From JBFXAF01 sp050184585 (GTDB lineage: Bacteria; Pseudomonadota; Alphaproteobacteria; Rhizobiales; Rhizobiaceae): 64,000 nt of DNA. The translations under genes were made by a program, and so were the position numbers. Under the pieces are notes generated by a model. The model ran no database searches and was not told the origin of the DNA. It was given only the letters and a program-made list of their open reading frames with translations. Below are positions 1-8,680 of this stretch, one piece after another (the stretch's first letter is position 1; each line of letters starts with the position of its first letter). Location: positions 682,001-746,000 of the forward strand of contig JBFXAF010000001.1 of NCBI GenBank assembly GCA_050184585.1, given 5' to 3'.

Positions 1-87
1 GCAGAGCCTCAGCATCTCGGCATGCAGTGTCCGCACCGACGGGGTCGACGCCACGATGTGCCGGAAGGAACCTCGGCGATTGCGCAT
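1..87 (-). CDS. possible N-terminus of an unidentified gene, cut by the window edge
   Basis: An open frame begins with ATG at 87 and runs leftward off the window for 29 codons without a stop. The peptide begins MRNRRGSFRH and is basic. No clear ribosome binding site precedes the ATG and the family is not recognised. It is placed as the first gene beyond the MFS transporter on the same strand. It could equally be the intergenic flank of a gene outside the window. Confidence 0.25.
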   Translation of the reverse strand, partial: MRNRRGSFRHIVASTPSVRTLHAEMLRLC

Positions 88-119
88 GGCGGGACTGTAG
101 CCGACGCGAGCGCGGCCGT

Positions 120-1301
120 TCAAGCGCCGGCGCGCCGACGCTGTTCCCGCCACAGCGCAAAGACGACGAGCGCGAGGCTGAGCCCCGCGATGACGCCGAC
201 GAGGCCGAGCGGACCGGTCGCCTCGATGGCGAAGCCGGCACCGGGAGGACCGACGATGCCGCCTGCCCCCCACATCAGCGCGAAGGCCGCATTGCCGGCC
301 ACCAGGGCACGGCCCTTGAAGCGTGCGCCGAGCTCGACCAGCGCCATCGTATAGACCCCGTAGCCGACGCCGCCCAGGACGACCAGCAGCGGCCACACGG
401 CGGGCGAGAGGATGAACACCGGCAGGAGCAGCGCGCATGTCGCGGTCGCCGCCGCGCAGGCGATGACCATCGCCCGGCCGCCGAACCGCTCGGCGGCGAG
501 ACCCAGCGGTATCTGGAGGACGATGTTGCCGATGGACAGCGCGGTGACGAGCGCCGCCTGCATGGCCTCGGCCAGACCATAGGCGGCGGCGAAGACGGGC
601 ATCAGGGCATAGGTGCTTTGCTGGGTCGCCGCCGCCACGCCGACGGCGGTGAGCAGGGCCGGCGCCAGTGCGGCGAACCAGAAGAAGCCGCCGGTCTTCT
701 CGCCATCGTCCTCGAAGCCCGACAGATTGCGCGCCACCAGCGCCAGCACGATCGCGCAGCCGAGGAAGCCGACGATGCCGATGACGAATGGACCCCAGCC
801 ATTGGTCCCGACGGCCGCGAGCGCGAGCGGGCCGGAGGCATAGCCGAGCCCCATCACCGCGTTGAAGACGCCCATGATCCGGCCGCGCCGGGCGGGCGGG
901 GCGAGCGCCAGCGCCCAGACCTCGCCCAGGATGTAGAGCGGGTTGACGATGAAGCCGAGCATGAAGCGCAGCAGGAACCAGGCGACCCAGTCCTGAAGCC
1001 AGCCGATGAGCAGGAACAGCACCGCCGCGCCGAGCGCGCAACCGACCGCGAGGGCCCTCGCGCCCAAGGTTCGCACCGCCGCCGGCACCATCGATGCCGA
1101 CAGGATCAGTCCGAGCGGCATCATCGCTGCGGACAGGCCGATCAGCGCCGGCGAAATGCCCTGCCGCTGCATCAGGATCGTGAACAGCGGATAGGACAAC
1201 CCCTGCGCGGCGCCGAACAGGGCGAGCGCGGCGGTCACGCCGGCAAGTGCTGCAAATGGCGACGCGGCGTGCGGCGAACTGGCTGGTCTGCTGGCTTCCA
1301 T
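120..1301 (-). CDS. MFS transporter
   Basis: A 393-residue integral membrane protein of about 12 hydrophobic segments, the usual size of major facilitator superfamily permeases. The charged loop after the second segment pair (GARALAVG region) and the PARRGRIMG loop fit the MFS loops between segments 2-3 and 4-5. There is no cleavable signal. The ATG at 1301 follows the prolyl oligopeptidase gene by about 97 bases on the same strand, so the two may be cotranscribed. The substrate cannot be read from the sequence; export of a small molecule or a sugar/drug transporter are both possible. The long open frame on the opposite strand here is a GC-rich antisense artefact. Confidence 0.85.
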   Translation of the reverse strand: MEASRPASSPHAASPFAALAGVTAALALFGAAQGLSYPLFTILMQRQGISPALIGLSAAMMPLGLILSASMVPAAVRTLGARALAVGCALGAAVLFLLIGWLQDWVAWFLLRFMLGFIVNPLYILGEVWALALAPPARRGRIMGVFNAVMGLGYASGPLALAAVGTNGWGPFVIGIVGFLGCAIVLALVARNLSGFEDDGEKTGGFFWFAALAPALLTAVGVAAATQQSTYALMPVFAAAYGLAEAMQAALVTALSIGNIVLQIPLGLAAERFGGRAMVIACAAATATCALLLPVFILSPAVWPLLVVLGGVGYGVYTMALVELGARFKGRALVAGNAAFALMWGAGGIVGPPGAGFAIEATGPLGLVGVIAGLSLALVVFALWREQRRRAGA

Positions 1302-1398
1302 TGGCGATCCGGCGGCGGCCGAACGGCCGCCGCCGGTGCTTAGCTTCTAACGGAATTGGCGTCCATCGCCTCCGGACCGAGGCAAGGGCCGGCCGCGC

Positions 1399-3717
1399 TC
1401 AGTTCGGTGCGGAGACCGCCTGCTCGCTCTGCCGGCAATCCCGGGACAGTTCGGCGTGGCGCGTGCGCAGGCCCGCCACGGCCTGGCCCATTCGCCTGGC
1501 CGCCTGCGCCACGACGTCGATCTGGGCGCAATCGACGCCCGACTCGGCCGAAGCGTCGGCGGGGAACAGCGCGCGATCGGAAACCTCCAGAACGGGTTTC
1601 CGAGAACCGGTCACCGGCTGGGGATGGTTCGCCTCTCCCTCCAGTGCGCGCTGCAGGAAGAGATATTCCATCGCCACGATCATCGCCTGCGGCCTCAGAT
1701 CGCCGCTGCCGCCGTGGCCGCCTTGCGTGTTCTCGTTGAAACGCGCCGGATGGCCGAGACTCTGCATCAGCGCCGCCATCTTGCGCGCATGGCCCGGATG
1801 CACCCGGTCGTCCGCCGTGGAGGTGGTGAACAGCGCCGGCGGGTAGGATCTGTCCTTCGCGACGTTCTGATACGGCGAGTACTTCTCGATGTAGGCCGCT
1901 TCCTCCGGGATCGCCGGGTCGCCATACTCGGCGATCCAGGATGCGCCGGGCGGCAGCTCGGTGTAGCGCAGCATGTCGAGCAGCGGCACCTGGCTGATGA
2001 CCGCGCCGAAGAGTTCGGGACGCTGGGTCAGCATCACCCCGGTCAGAAGCCCCCCGTTGGAACCGCCCATGATCCCCAGCTGCGACGCCGTGGTGATCCC
2101 GCGCGCCACGAGATCTTCGGCGATCGCCGCGAAATCGTCATAGGCGCGCTGGCGGTTCTCTTTGAGCGCGGCCTGATGCCACTCCGGGCCGAACTCGCCG
2201 CCGCCGCGGATATTGGCGAGCACCCAGGCATTGCCCTGCTCGAGCCAGAGTTTTCCGCGGATCGAGGAATACCACGGCGTCAGCGAGACTTCGAACCCTC
2301 CATAGCCATACATCAGCGTCGGAACCGGGCCGGACTGGTCCTTGCGCCGGACCACGAAGTACGGGACCCTGGTTCCGTCCGCGGACGTCGCCTCAAACTG
2401 CTCCGACATGAAGGGCGATGCGTCGAATCGCGCGCCGGTCGTCTTCAGCGTCTCGAGCGATCCGCCATTGTCGGTGGACCAGATCAGCGATGGCGGCGTG
2501 AGAAAGTCCATGAAACCGAAGGAAACGGACGAACCCTCGTAGTCGGTGTGGCTGATGGTGATGTCTCCATTGTCCGGCAGCCCGATCGTCTGTGAGGTCC
2601 AGCGCCCCCCGAACCGCGAAAATGCAGCGACGCGGGCGCGTACATTGTCGACGGTCGACACGAAGAGCCGGTCGCGGGTCGACGCCACGGTGGCGATCGA
2701 CACGCGGGCGGACGGCTTCATCAATGTCGCGACGTTGCCCATCCGGTTGGTGCGAAACCAGTCGCCGTAGCTGAAGGCGTAGAGGCCGCCAGGCTCGGCC
2801 ACGGTCCCGTCGGGCGCCGTCCAGCGCGAGCGCGGCGCGAAGATCATCTGGTCCTGGAAGAAGACGGAAAGCGCCAGGTCCGTCGGCAGCGGGATGCGGC
2901 GCTTGTGGCCAGTCGCCCCGATCAAATAGATCGCCGAATTGTAGAAATCGATGTCCTGCCAGACCAGCAGGCTTTCCCCGTCGCCCGCCGACCAGCCGCC
3001 TGCCGAAAGGTCGTCGACATCACCGGCGAACACGGTCCGCGCGTCCTCCAGCTTCTGGCCGCGCTCCAGGACCTTGATCACGCGCGGATAGCCGGAGGTC
3101 GTCACCTCGTCGGCGGCGTAGGCGGCGCTGACGACGACCCGGTCCCGGTCGAGCCACGAGAAGGACGACTTCGACACCGGCGAGACGAACCCGTCGGCGA
3201 CGAAGGCCTTGGTCTTCAGGTCGAACTCGCGGATCTCGACCGCGTCGCCTCCATCCGGCGACATGGTGACGAGACATCGGTCGTAGTCCGGCCAAAGGCA
3301 TTCCGCATAGCCGAACACCCAGTCGGTTCCTTCGCGCGCCGCCAACTGGTCGAAATCGATGATCGTCTCCCAGTCCGGACGCGCGCTCCGGTAGGATTCG
3401 TACGTCGTGCGTCGCCAGACGCCGAGAACATTGGTCCCATCCTGCCAGAAATTGTAGAGATACCGGCCCTGCTGGTAGACATACGGGATGCGATCCTCGG
3501 CCGAGAAGAGGTCGAGCGTCGTCCGCCACCATGCCTCGAAGCGCGGGTCCGACGAAATTTCCTCTGCCGTCGCGGCGTTCTGCTCGCCCACCCAGGCGAG
3601 CGCGCGATCTCCCGTGCGCTCCTCGAGCCAAAGGAACGGATCGTCGCTTGCCGTGCTCGGGAGCGAAGAAAGCAGGCATAGCGCGCCCGCGGCCAATGCC
3701 GAAAGAAGCGTCTTCAA
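1399..3717 (-). CDS. secreted prolyl oligopeptidase family serine peptidase (S9)
   Basis: A 772-residue S9-family peptidase with an N-terminal seven-bladed propeller region (about 60-420) and a C-terminal alpha/beta-hydrolase domain. The nucleophile lies in GIMGGSNGGLL (Ser about 552), the acid in STADDRVHPG (Asp about 635) and the base in TQGGHGG (His about 668), so the catalytic triad is complete. I start at TTG 3717 because it directly precedes a clear signal peptide (KTLLSALAAGALCLLSSLP, cut near STAS) and has GAGGGTGG upstream; the upstream in-frame ATG would bury this signal. A tail of about 75 residues after the hydrolase domain is unusual for the family. It probably degrades proline-containing peptides in the periplasm. 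It diverges from the mttB-like gene across about 210 bases. Confidence 0.88.
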   Translation of the reverse strand: MKTLLSALAAGALCLLSSLPSTASDDPFLWLEERTGDRALAWVGEQNAATAEEISSDPRFEAWWRTTLDLFSAEDRIPYVYQQGRYLYNFWQDGTNVLGVWRRTTYESYRSARPDWETIIDFDQLAAREGTDWVFGYAECLWPDYDRCLVTMSPDGGDAVEIREFDLKTKAFVADGFVSPVSKSSFSWLDRDRVVVSAAYAADEVTTSGYPRVIKVLERGQKLEDARTVFAGDVDDLSAGGWSAGDGESLLVWQDIDFYNSAIYLIGATGHKRRIPLPTDLALSVFFQDQMIFAPRSRWTAPDGTVAEPGGLYAFSYGDWFRTNRMGNVATLMKPSARVSIATVASTRDRLFVSTVDNVRARVAAFSRFGGRWTSQTIGLPDNGDITISHTDYEGSSVSFGFMDFLTPPSLIWSTDNGGSLETLKTTGARFDASPFMSEQFEATSADGTRVPYFVVRRKDQSGPVPTLMYGYGGFEVSLTPWYSSIRGKLWLEQGNAWVLANIRGGGEFGPEWHQAALKENRQRAYDDFAAIAEDLVARGITTASQLGIMGGSNGGLLTGVMLTQRPELFGAVISQVPLLDMLRYTELPPGASWIAEYGDPAIPEEAAYIEKYSPYQNVAKDRSYPPALFTTSTADDRVHPGHARKMAALMQSLGHPARFNENTQGGHGGSGDLRPQAMIVAMEYLFLQRALEGEANHPQPVTGSRKPVLEVSDRALFPADASAESGVDCAQIDVVAQAARRMGQAVAGLRTRHAELSRDCRQSEQAVSAPN

Positions 3718-3926
3718 AATACCACCCTCGCCCCCGGGAGGGAGCGCCCAAACGCCCTTCGCCGCGAAGAATTCGACCTTGCCCCGCGTGCTGTCAATGG
3801 GGAGGCCGCCGCAGGCGATGCGTTCGTCCTTCATGTCGCTTCCTTCGCGCTTCTGGTCGCCGCCACCGCTCTCGGCAGGGGGCTGCAAGTCCAATATGCG
3901 TCCAGAGAATCCCACCTCATGGTGAT

Positions 3927-5507
3927 ATGATGACGGCAGCGCTGCATCCTGCTCAACCGGTCGTCTCGACGGATCGCACGCGGCGCGGTGGCCGCGCGGG
4001 CAAGCGCGGCGGCGGCTCCGGAGCGTTCGAACAGCCGGCATGGCGCCAGTACCGCATCCCATTCGAGCCCACGAAGCTGGTTTCCGACGACGAACTGGAA
4101 TCGATTCATCTCGCCTCGCTCCGCGTGCTCTCGGAGATCGGCGTCGACGTGCTGCATGATGGCGCGCGGCAGATCATGAAGGAGCACGGCGCCAGCGTTC
4201 GCGAGGGCTCCGAGCGTGTTCGCTTCGACCCCGACATGATCCTCGAATCGATCGCGCACGCGCCGCCGGAGTTCACGGTCCATGCCCGCAACCCCGCCCA
4301 CAACGTCCAGTTTGGCGGCAACCGGCTGATCTTTTCGCAGATGGCTTCGGCTCCCAACTGCTCGGATGCTGATCGCGGACGGCGCGCGGGCAACCAGCAG
4401 GATTTCCGCAACTTCCTGCGGCTCGCGCAAATGCACAACGTCCTGCAGACGACCGGCGGCTATCCGGTCGAGCCGATCGACATTCACCCGTCGGTCCGCC
4501 ACCTCGAATGCAACCGGGACCTCTCGATCCTCACCGACAAGGTCTTTCACATCTATTCGCTCGGCAAGGAGCGCAATCTCGACGGCATCGAGATCGCCCG
4601 CATCGGTCGCGGCATCAGCCACGAGCAGCTGCTGAACGAGCCGTCCGTCTACACGATCATCAACACCAACTCGCCGCTCAAGCTCGACGTGCCGATGATG
4701 GAGGGCATCATCCAGATGTCGTCGCGCGGCCAGGCCGTGATCGTCACGCCGTTCACCCTGTCGGGAGCCATGGCGCCGGTCACCATCGCCGGCGCGCTGG
4801 TGCAGCAGAACGCCGAAGCGTTGGCGGGAATCGCCTTCACCCAGATGGTGCGCAAGGGCGCGCCCGTCGGCTATGGCGGCTTCACCTCCAACGTCGACAT
4901 GAAGTCCGGCGCGCCGGCCTTCGGCACCCCGGAGTACATGAAGGCCCAGTTGGTCGGCGGCCAGCTCGCTCGGCGCTACCGTGTGCCCTACCGCACGTCC
5001 AACGTTTGCGCGGCCAACGCCGTCGACGCGCAGGCAGCCTATGAGAGCGTGTTCTCGCTCTGGGGCGCCATCACCGCCGGCGCCAACTTCGTCCTGCACG
5101 CCGCCGGCTGGCTGGAAGGCGGGCTTCGCTGCTCCTACGAGAAGATGATCCTCGACATCGACCTCTTGCAGATGGTAGCCGAATACCTGACCCCGCTCGA
5201 CCTCTCGGAGGAAGCGCTCGCCGTCGACGCCATCCGCGACGTCGGGCCTGGCGGCCATTTCTTCGGCACGCCTCACACGCAGGCCCGCTACAAGACCGCG
5301 TTCTATTCTCCGATCGTCTCCGACTGGCGGAACTTCGAGACATGGAACGAGGCCGGTGCTCCGACGGCGATCGAGCGGGCCAACAAGGTCTGGAAGGAGC
5401 GGCTGGCGAGTTACGAAGAACCCTACATGGACCCCGCCATCCGCGAGGAAATCGACGCCTACGTCGAGAAGCGCAAGGCCGAGGGCGGCGCGCCGACGGA
5501 CTTTTGA
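3927..5507 (+). CDS. trimethylamine methyltransferase (MttB) family protein, non-pyrrolysine type
   Basis: A 526-residue MttB-superfamily protein. The N-terminal helix LESIHLASLRVLSEIGVDVLHD and the regions FGGNRLIFSQMASAP and QTTGGYPVEPIDIHP are typical of the family, which has a TIM-barrel fold. No in-frame amber codon occurs, so it is not the pyrrolysine enzyme. Characterised non-pyrrolysine relatives demethylate glycine betaine and similar quaternary amines onto a corrinoid protein. No corrinoid protein gene (MttC/MtgC type) lies in the window, so either it acts elsewhere in the genome or the activity differs. ATG codons at 3927 and 3930 are both possible; codons upstream are non-family sequence. 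The ridA-like gene follows by 5 bases, and both probably belong to one operon with the flavoprotein downstream. Confidence 0.88.
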   Translation: MMTAALHPAQPVVSTDRTRRGGRAGKRGGGSGAFEQPAWRQYRIPFEPTKLVSDDELESIHLASLRVLSEIGVDVLHDGARQIMKEHGASVREGSERVRFDPDMILESIAHAPPEFTVHARNPAHNVQFGGNRLIFSQMASAPNCSDADRGRRAGNQQDFRNFLRLAQMHNVLQTTGGYPVEPIDIHPSVRHLECNRDLSILTDKVFHIYSLGKERNLDGIEIARIGRGISHEQLLNEPSVYTIINTNSPLKLDVPMMEGIIQMSSRGQAVIVTPFTLSGAMAPVTIAGALVQQNAEALAGIAFTQMVRKGAPVGYGGFTSNVDMKSGAPAFGTPEYMKAQLVGGQLARRYRVPYRTSNVCAANAVDAQAAYESVFSLWGAITAGANFVLHAAGWLEGGLRCSYEKMILDIDLLQMVAEYLTPLDLSEEALAVDAIRDVGPGGHFFGTPHTQARYKTAFYSPIVSDWRNFETWNEAGAPTAIERANKVWKERLASYEEPYMDPAIREEIDAYVEKRKAEGGAPTDF

Positions 5508-5512
5508 GACCG

Positions 5513-5896
5513 ATGAAGCTCCGCCCCATCGACGCTCCGGACGCTCCGCAACCGGTTGGAGGTTACGCCCAGGCGATGGAGGTTTCCGGCGCCTCGCGGC
5601 TCCTGTTCATCTCCGGCCAGGTTCCGGCGCGGGTCGACGGCACGGTTCCAGACGACTTCGAAGCCCAGGCCAGGCTCGCGTGGGCAAACGTGATTGCCCA
5701 GCTTCGGACCGCCGGCATGACGCTCGACAACCTCGTCAAGGTCACGATCTTTCTTTCGGACCGCAAGCACATCGCAGACTACCGGAAGGTGCGCATCGAG
5801 GTGCTGGAGGGCCGGAAGGTCGGACTGACGACGATCATCACCGGCATCTTCGACGAGAAATGGCTGCTGGAGATCGAGGCGATCGCCGCGGCCTGA
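5513..5896 (+). CDS. RidA family protein
   Basis: A 127-residue RidA/YjgF/UK114 protein. RidA hydrolyses reactive enamine/imine intermediates released by PLP enzymes and amine-oxidising flavoproteins. The family core is visible as LLFISGQVP, QARLAWANVIAQLRTAGMTLDNLVKVTIFL and YRKVRIEVL. The usual catalytic Arg of the family (in an R-x-x-x-EV context) corresponds to the YRKVRIEV stretch. It lies 5 bases after the mttB-like gene and 44 before the flavoprotein. An imine scavenger beside an amine-oxidising flavoenzyme fits: demethylation of N-methyl compounds proceeds through iminium intermediates. The exact substrate is unknown. Confidence 0.85.
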   Translation: MKLRPIDAPDAPQPVGGYAQAMEVSGASRLLFISGQVPARVDGTVPDDFEAQARLAWANVIAQLRTAGMTLDNLVKVTIFLSDRKHIADYRKVRIEVLEGRKVGLTTIITGIFDEKWLLEIEAIAAA

Positions 5897-5940
5897 TCCC
5901 AACTCTATTGTTCAGTTTCTGAGAAACAGGTTCCAACATC

Positions 5941-8516
5941 ATGAAATCTCATGCCAAAGCGGTCGTGATCGGTGGTGGCGTCGTGGGCTGCTCGGTGCTC
6001 TATCACCTCGCTCGCGCCGGCTGGACCGACATCATGCTGATCGAGCGTTCGGAACTCACCTCCGGCTCGTCCTGGCACGCGGCGGGCGGCTTCCACACCC
6101 TCAACGGCGATCCGAACGTCGCCAAGCTGCAGGCGTATACGGTGCAGCTCTATAAGGAGCTGGAGGAGGTTTCCGGCCAGTCCTGCTCCCTGCATCTGAC
6201 CGGCGGCGTCATGCTGGCCGACAGCCCCGAGCGCATGGATTTTCTTCGCCTCGCCCACGCCAAGGGCCGCTATCTCGGCATGGACACGGAACTGATCACG
6301 CCCTCCGAAGCCAAGGCGATGTTCCCGCTGATGGACGAGAAGCATTTCGTCGGCGCCATGTGGGATCCCGTCGAAGGTCATCTCGATCCGTCCGGGACGA
6401 CGATCGCCTATTCAAAGGCGGCGAAGAAGCTCGGCGCCGAAATCGTGCTCAGGAACCGCGTGACCGAGCTGACCCAGCAGCCGGACGGCACATGGAACGT
6501 CGTCACCGAACAGGGCACGGTGAAAGCCGAACATGTCGTCAACTGCGGCGGCCTGTGGGCGCGCGAGATCGGCCGCATGGTCGGCGTCGAGCTTCCGGTG
6601 CTCGCCATGGAGCACATGTACCTGCTCACCGAGCCGATGCCGGAGGTCGAGGCGTTCAACAGGGAGACCGGCCGCGAGCTGGTCGGCGTTCTCGACTTCA
6701 AGGGCGAGATCTACACGCGCCAAGAGCGCAATGGCATCCTGCTCGGCACCTACGAGAAGGCATGCAAGCCGTGGTCGCCGGTCGAGACGCCTTGGACCTT
6801 CGGGCACGAACTCTTGGCGCCCGATCTCGAGCGCATCGCGCCTTCGCTCGAAATCGGCTTCAGGCATTTCCCCGGCATCGCCAATGCCGGCATCAAGCAG
6901 GTCATCAACGGCCCCTTCACCTTCGCGCCGGACGGCAATCCGCTGGTCGGCCCGGTTCAGGGCCTGACCTCTTCTGGGTCGCCTGCGGCGTGATGGCCGG
7001 CTTCTCCCAGGGCGGCGGCGTCGGCCTCGCGCTGTCGAACTGGATGGTCGAGGGCGATCCCGGCTTCGACGTCTGGGGCATGGACGTGGCGCGGTGGGGC
7101 GAATGGGCGAGCCTGCGCTACACCAACGCAAAGGTGCGGGAGAACTATTCGCGACGCTTCTCCATCCGCTTTCCGAACGAGGAACTGCCGGCCGCGCGGC
7201 CCGCGCAGACGACGCCGCTCTACGATACGATGGTCTCCCAGAACGCCGTCATGGGCGATTCATGGGGACTGGAGACCCCGCTCTGGTTCGCCCCAAAGGA
7301 CAGTGAAGCCAGGGACATCGTCTCCTTCCACCGCTCCAATGATTTTCCGCACATCGGCGCCGAGGTGAAGGCGACGCGCGAGCGCGTCGGCGTCACCGAG
7401 ATCGCCAACTTCGCCAAGTACGAAGTCACCGGCCAGGGCGCCGAGGATTTCCTCAACCGCCTGATGACCAACCGCATGCCGAAGGCCGGGCGCATCGTGC
7501 TCACCCCGATGCTCAACGAGTTCGGCCGGCTGATCGGCGACTTCACGATTGCAAAGGCCGCCGGGGAGCGTTTCATCATCTGGGGTTCGTCGGCCGCGCA
7601 GAAATATCACATGCGCTGGTTCGAGAGGCATGTGCCACGCGACGGATCGGTGCGCATCCATCGCTTCGACCAGACGCTGGTCGGCCTTTCGATCGCCGGT
7701 CCGAACAGCCAGGCGCTGCTCCAGAAGCTGGTCGACGTGGATGTCTCGTCCAAGGCCTTCCGCTTCATGGATTTCCGCGAGATGGCGGTCGGCGGCGCGC
7801 CGTGCATGGTCAACCGCATCACCTACACCGGCGACCTCGGCTACGAGATCTGGATGCAGCCGGCGTACCAACGCCTCGTCTACAACGCGATCAAGGACGC
7901 CGGCGAGGAGTTCGGCATCGTCGATTTCGGCATGCGCGCCCTGCTCTCCATGCGGCTCGAGAAGAATTTTCCCACCTGGTTCCGGGAGCTGCGGCCGATC
8001 TATGGCCCGTTCGAGGGCGCGATGGACCGCTTCATCAAGATGGAGAAGAATGATTTCGTCGGCCGCGACGCCGCGGCGAAGCAGCTTCAGGAAGGCGGCG
8101 GCAAGCTCAGGCGCGTCTCGATGATCGTCGATGCGCTCGACGCGGACGTGATGGGCGACGAGCCGATCTGGGCCAGGGTCAGCGGCAGGGATTTCGGCAC
8201 TGTGGAAAAGCCGCACGGCTATGGCGCTCCGCGTTTCGACGCGTCCGGCAAGGCGGTGCGCGGTTCGTCGGCTGCGACGGGCGCCTCGGCGGTGCGCGGC
8301 ATTCACGATGGAGAGTGGTCCGTCGTCGGCTGGGTGACCTCAGGCGGTTTCGCGCATTACGTCGGCAAGTCGATGGCGCAGGGCTATGTGCCTGCCGCGC
8401 TCGCCAGCGACGAGAGAGCCGGCCTCTTCGAGATAGAAATCCTCGGCCACCGCCGCCCCGCCCGCATCAACGTCGAGCCGCCATTCGATCCCGACGGCGG
8501 GAAGATGCGGGGGTAG
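5941..8516 (+). pseudogene. FAD-dependent dimethylglycine/sarcosine dehydrogenase-like protein with GcvT domain, frameshifted
   Basis: One gene in two frames. Bases 5941-6993 encode the FAD domain (VVIGGGVVGCSVLYHLA dinucleotide fold, then SSWHAAGG whose His is the usual covalent FAD site), ending ...PLVGPVQGL. The coding signal continues in another frame with FWVACGVMAGFSQGGGVG and runs to 8516 through the DUF1989-free linker into a GcvT-like aminomethyltransferase domain (ITYTGDLGYEIWMQP, RLEKNFPTWFREL). The break falls at about 6968-6973 and is mended by one extra base, giving about 858 residues, the normal length for this family. The protein would oxidise N-methyl groups and pass the one-carbon unit to tetrahydrofolate. 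Both halves are otherwise intact, so a sequencing error or a very recent mutation is likely; no slippery heptamer is visible. Confidence 0.82.
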
Positions 8517-8531
8517 GCAACCGATATGACG

Positions 8532-8662
8532 CCCCCTCCACCACGCTTCGCGTGGTTCCCCTCCCCCGTGGCACGGGGGAGGATCAAGGCTGCAGCCGGC
8601 CGCAGCGCGGGATCCTCCCCTGCGAAGCGGGGGAGGTGTCGCGCGAAGCGCGACGGAGGGGG
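8532..8662. repeat. cluster of short GC-rich palindromes (REP-like)
   Basis: The gap between the flavoprotein and the M24 gene is a string of hairpins: CCACGCTTCGCGTGG (8541-8555), CCTCCCCCGTGG with its partner CACGGGGGAGG, CTCCCC-tgcgaagc-GGGGAG, and CGCGCGAAGCGCG (8641 region). Such extragenic palindromes are widespread in rhizobial genomes. They may stabilise the upstream mRNA end or weaken readthrough into the next gene. No coding signal is present here. Confidence 0.7.
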
Positions 8663-8680
8663 CCCATACCCCACCACAAG

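Noticed and set aside
27..1343. 438-codon plus-strand frame
   Set aside because: Antisense to the MFS transporter; composition dominated by Arg, Gly, Asp and Glu.
3927..5507. Pyrrolysine-containing trimethylamine methyltransferase
   Set aside because: No in-frame TAG; the whole protein is read through sense codons.
6960..6975. Programmed minus-one frameshift
   Set aside because: No slippery heptamer or clear stimulatory structure at the junction; an error or mutation is simpler.
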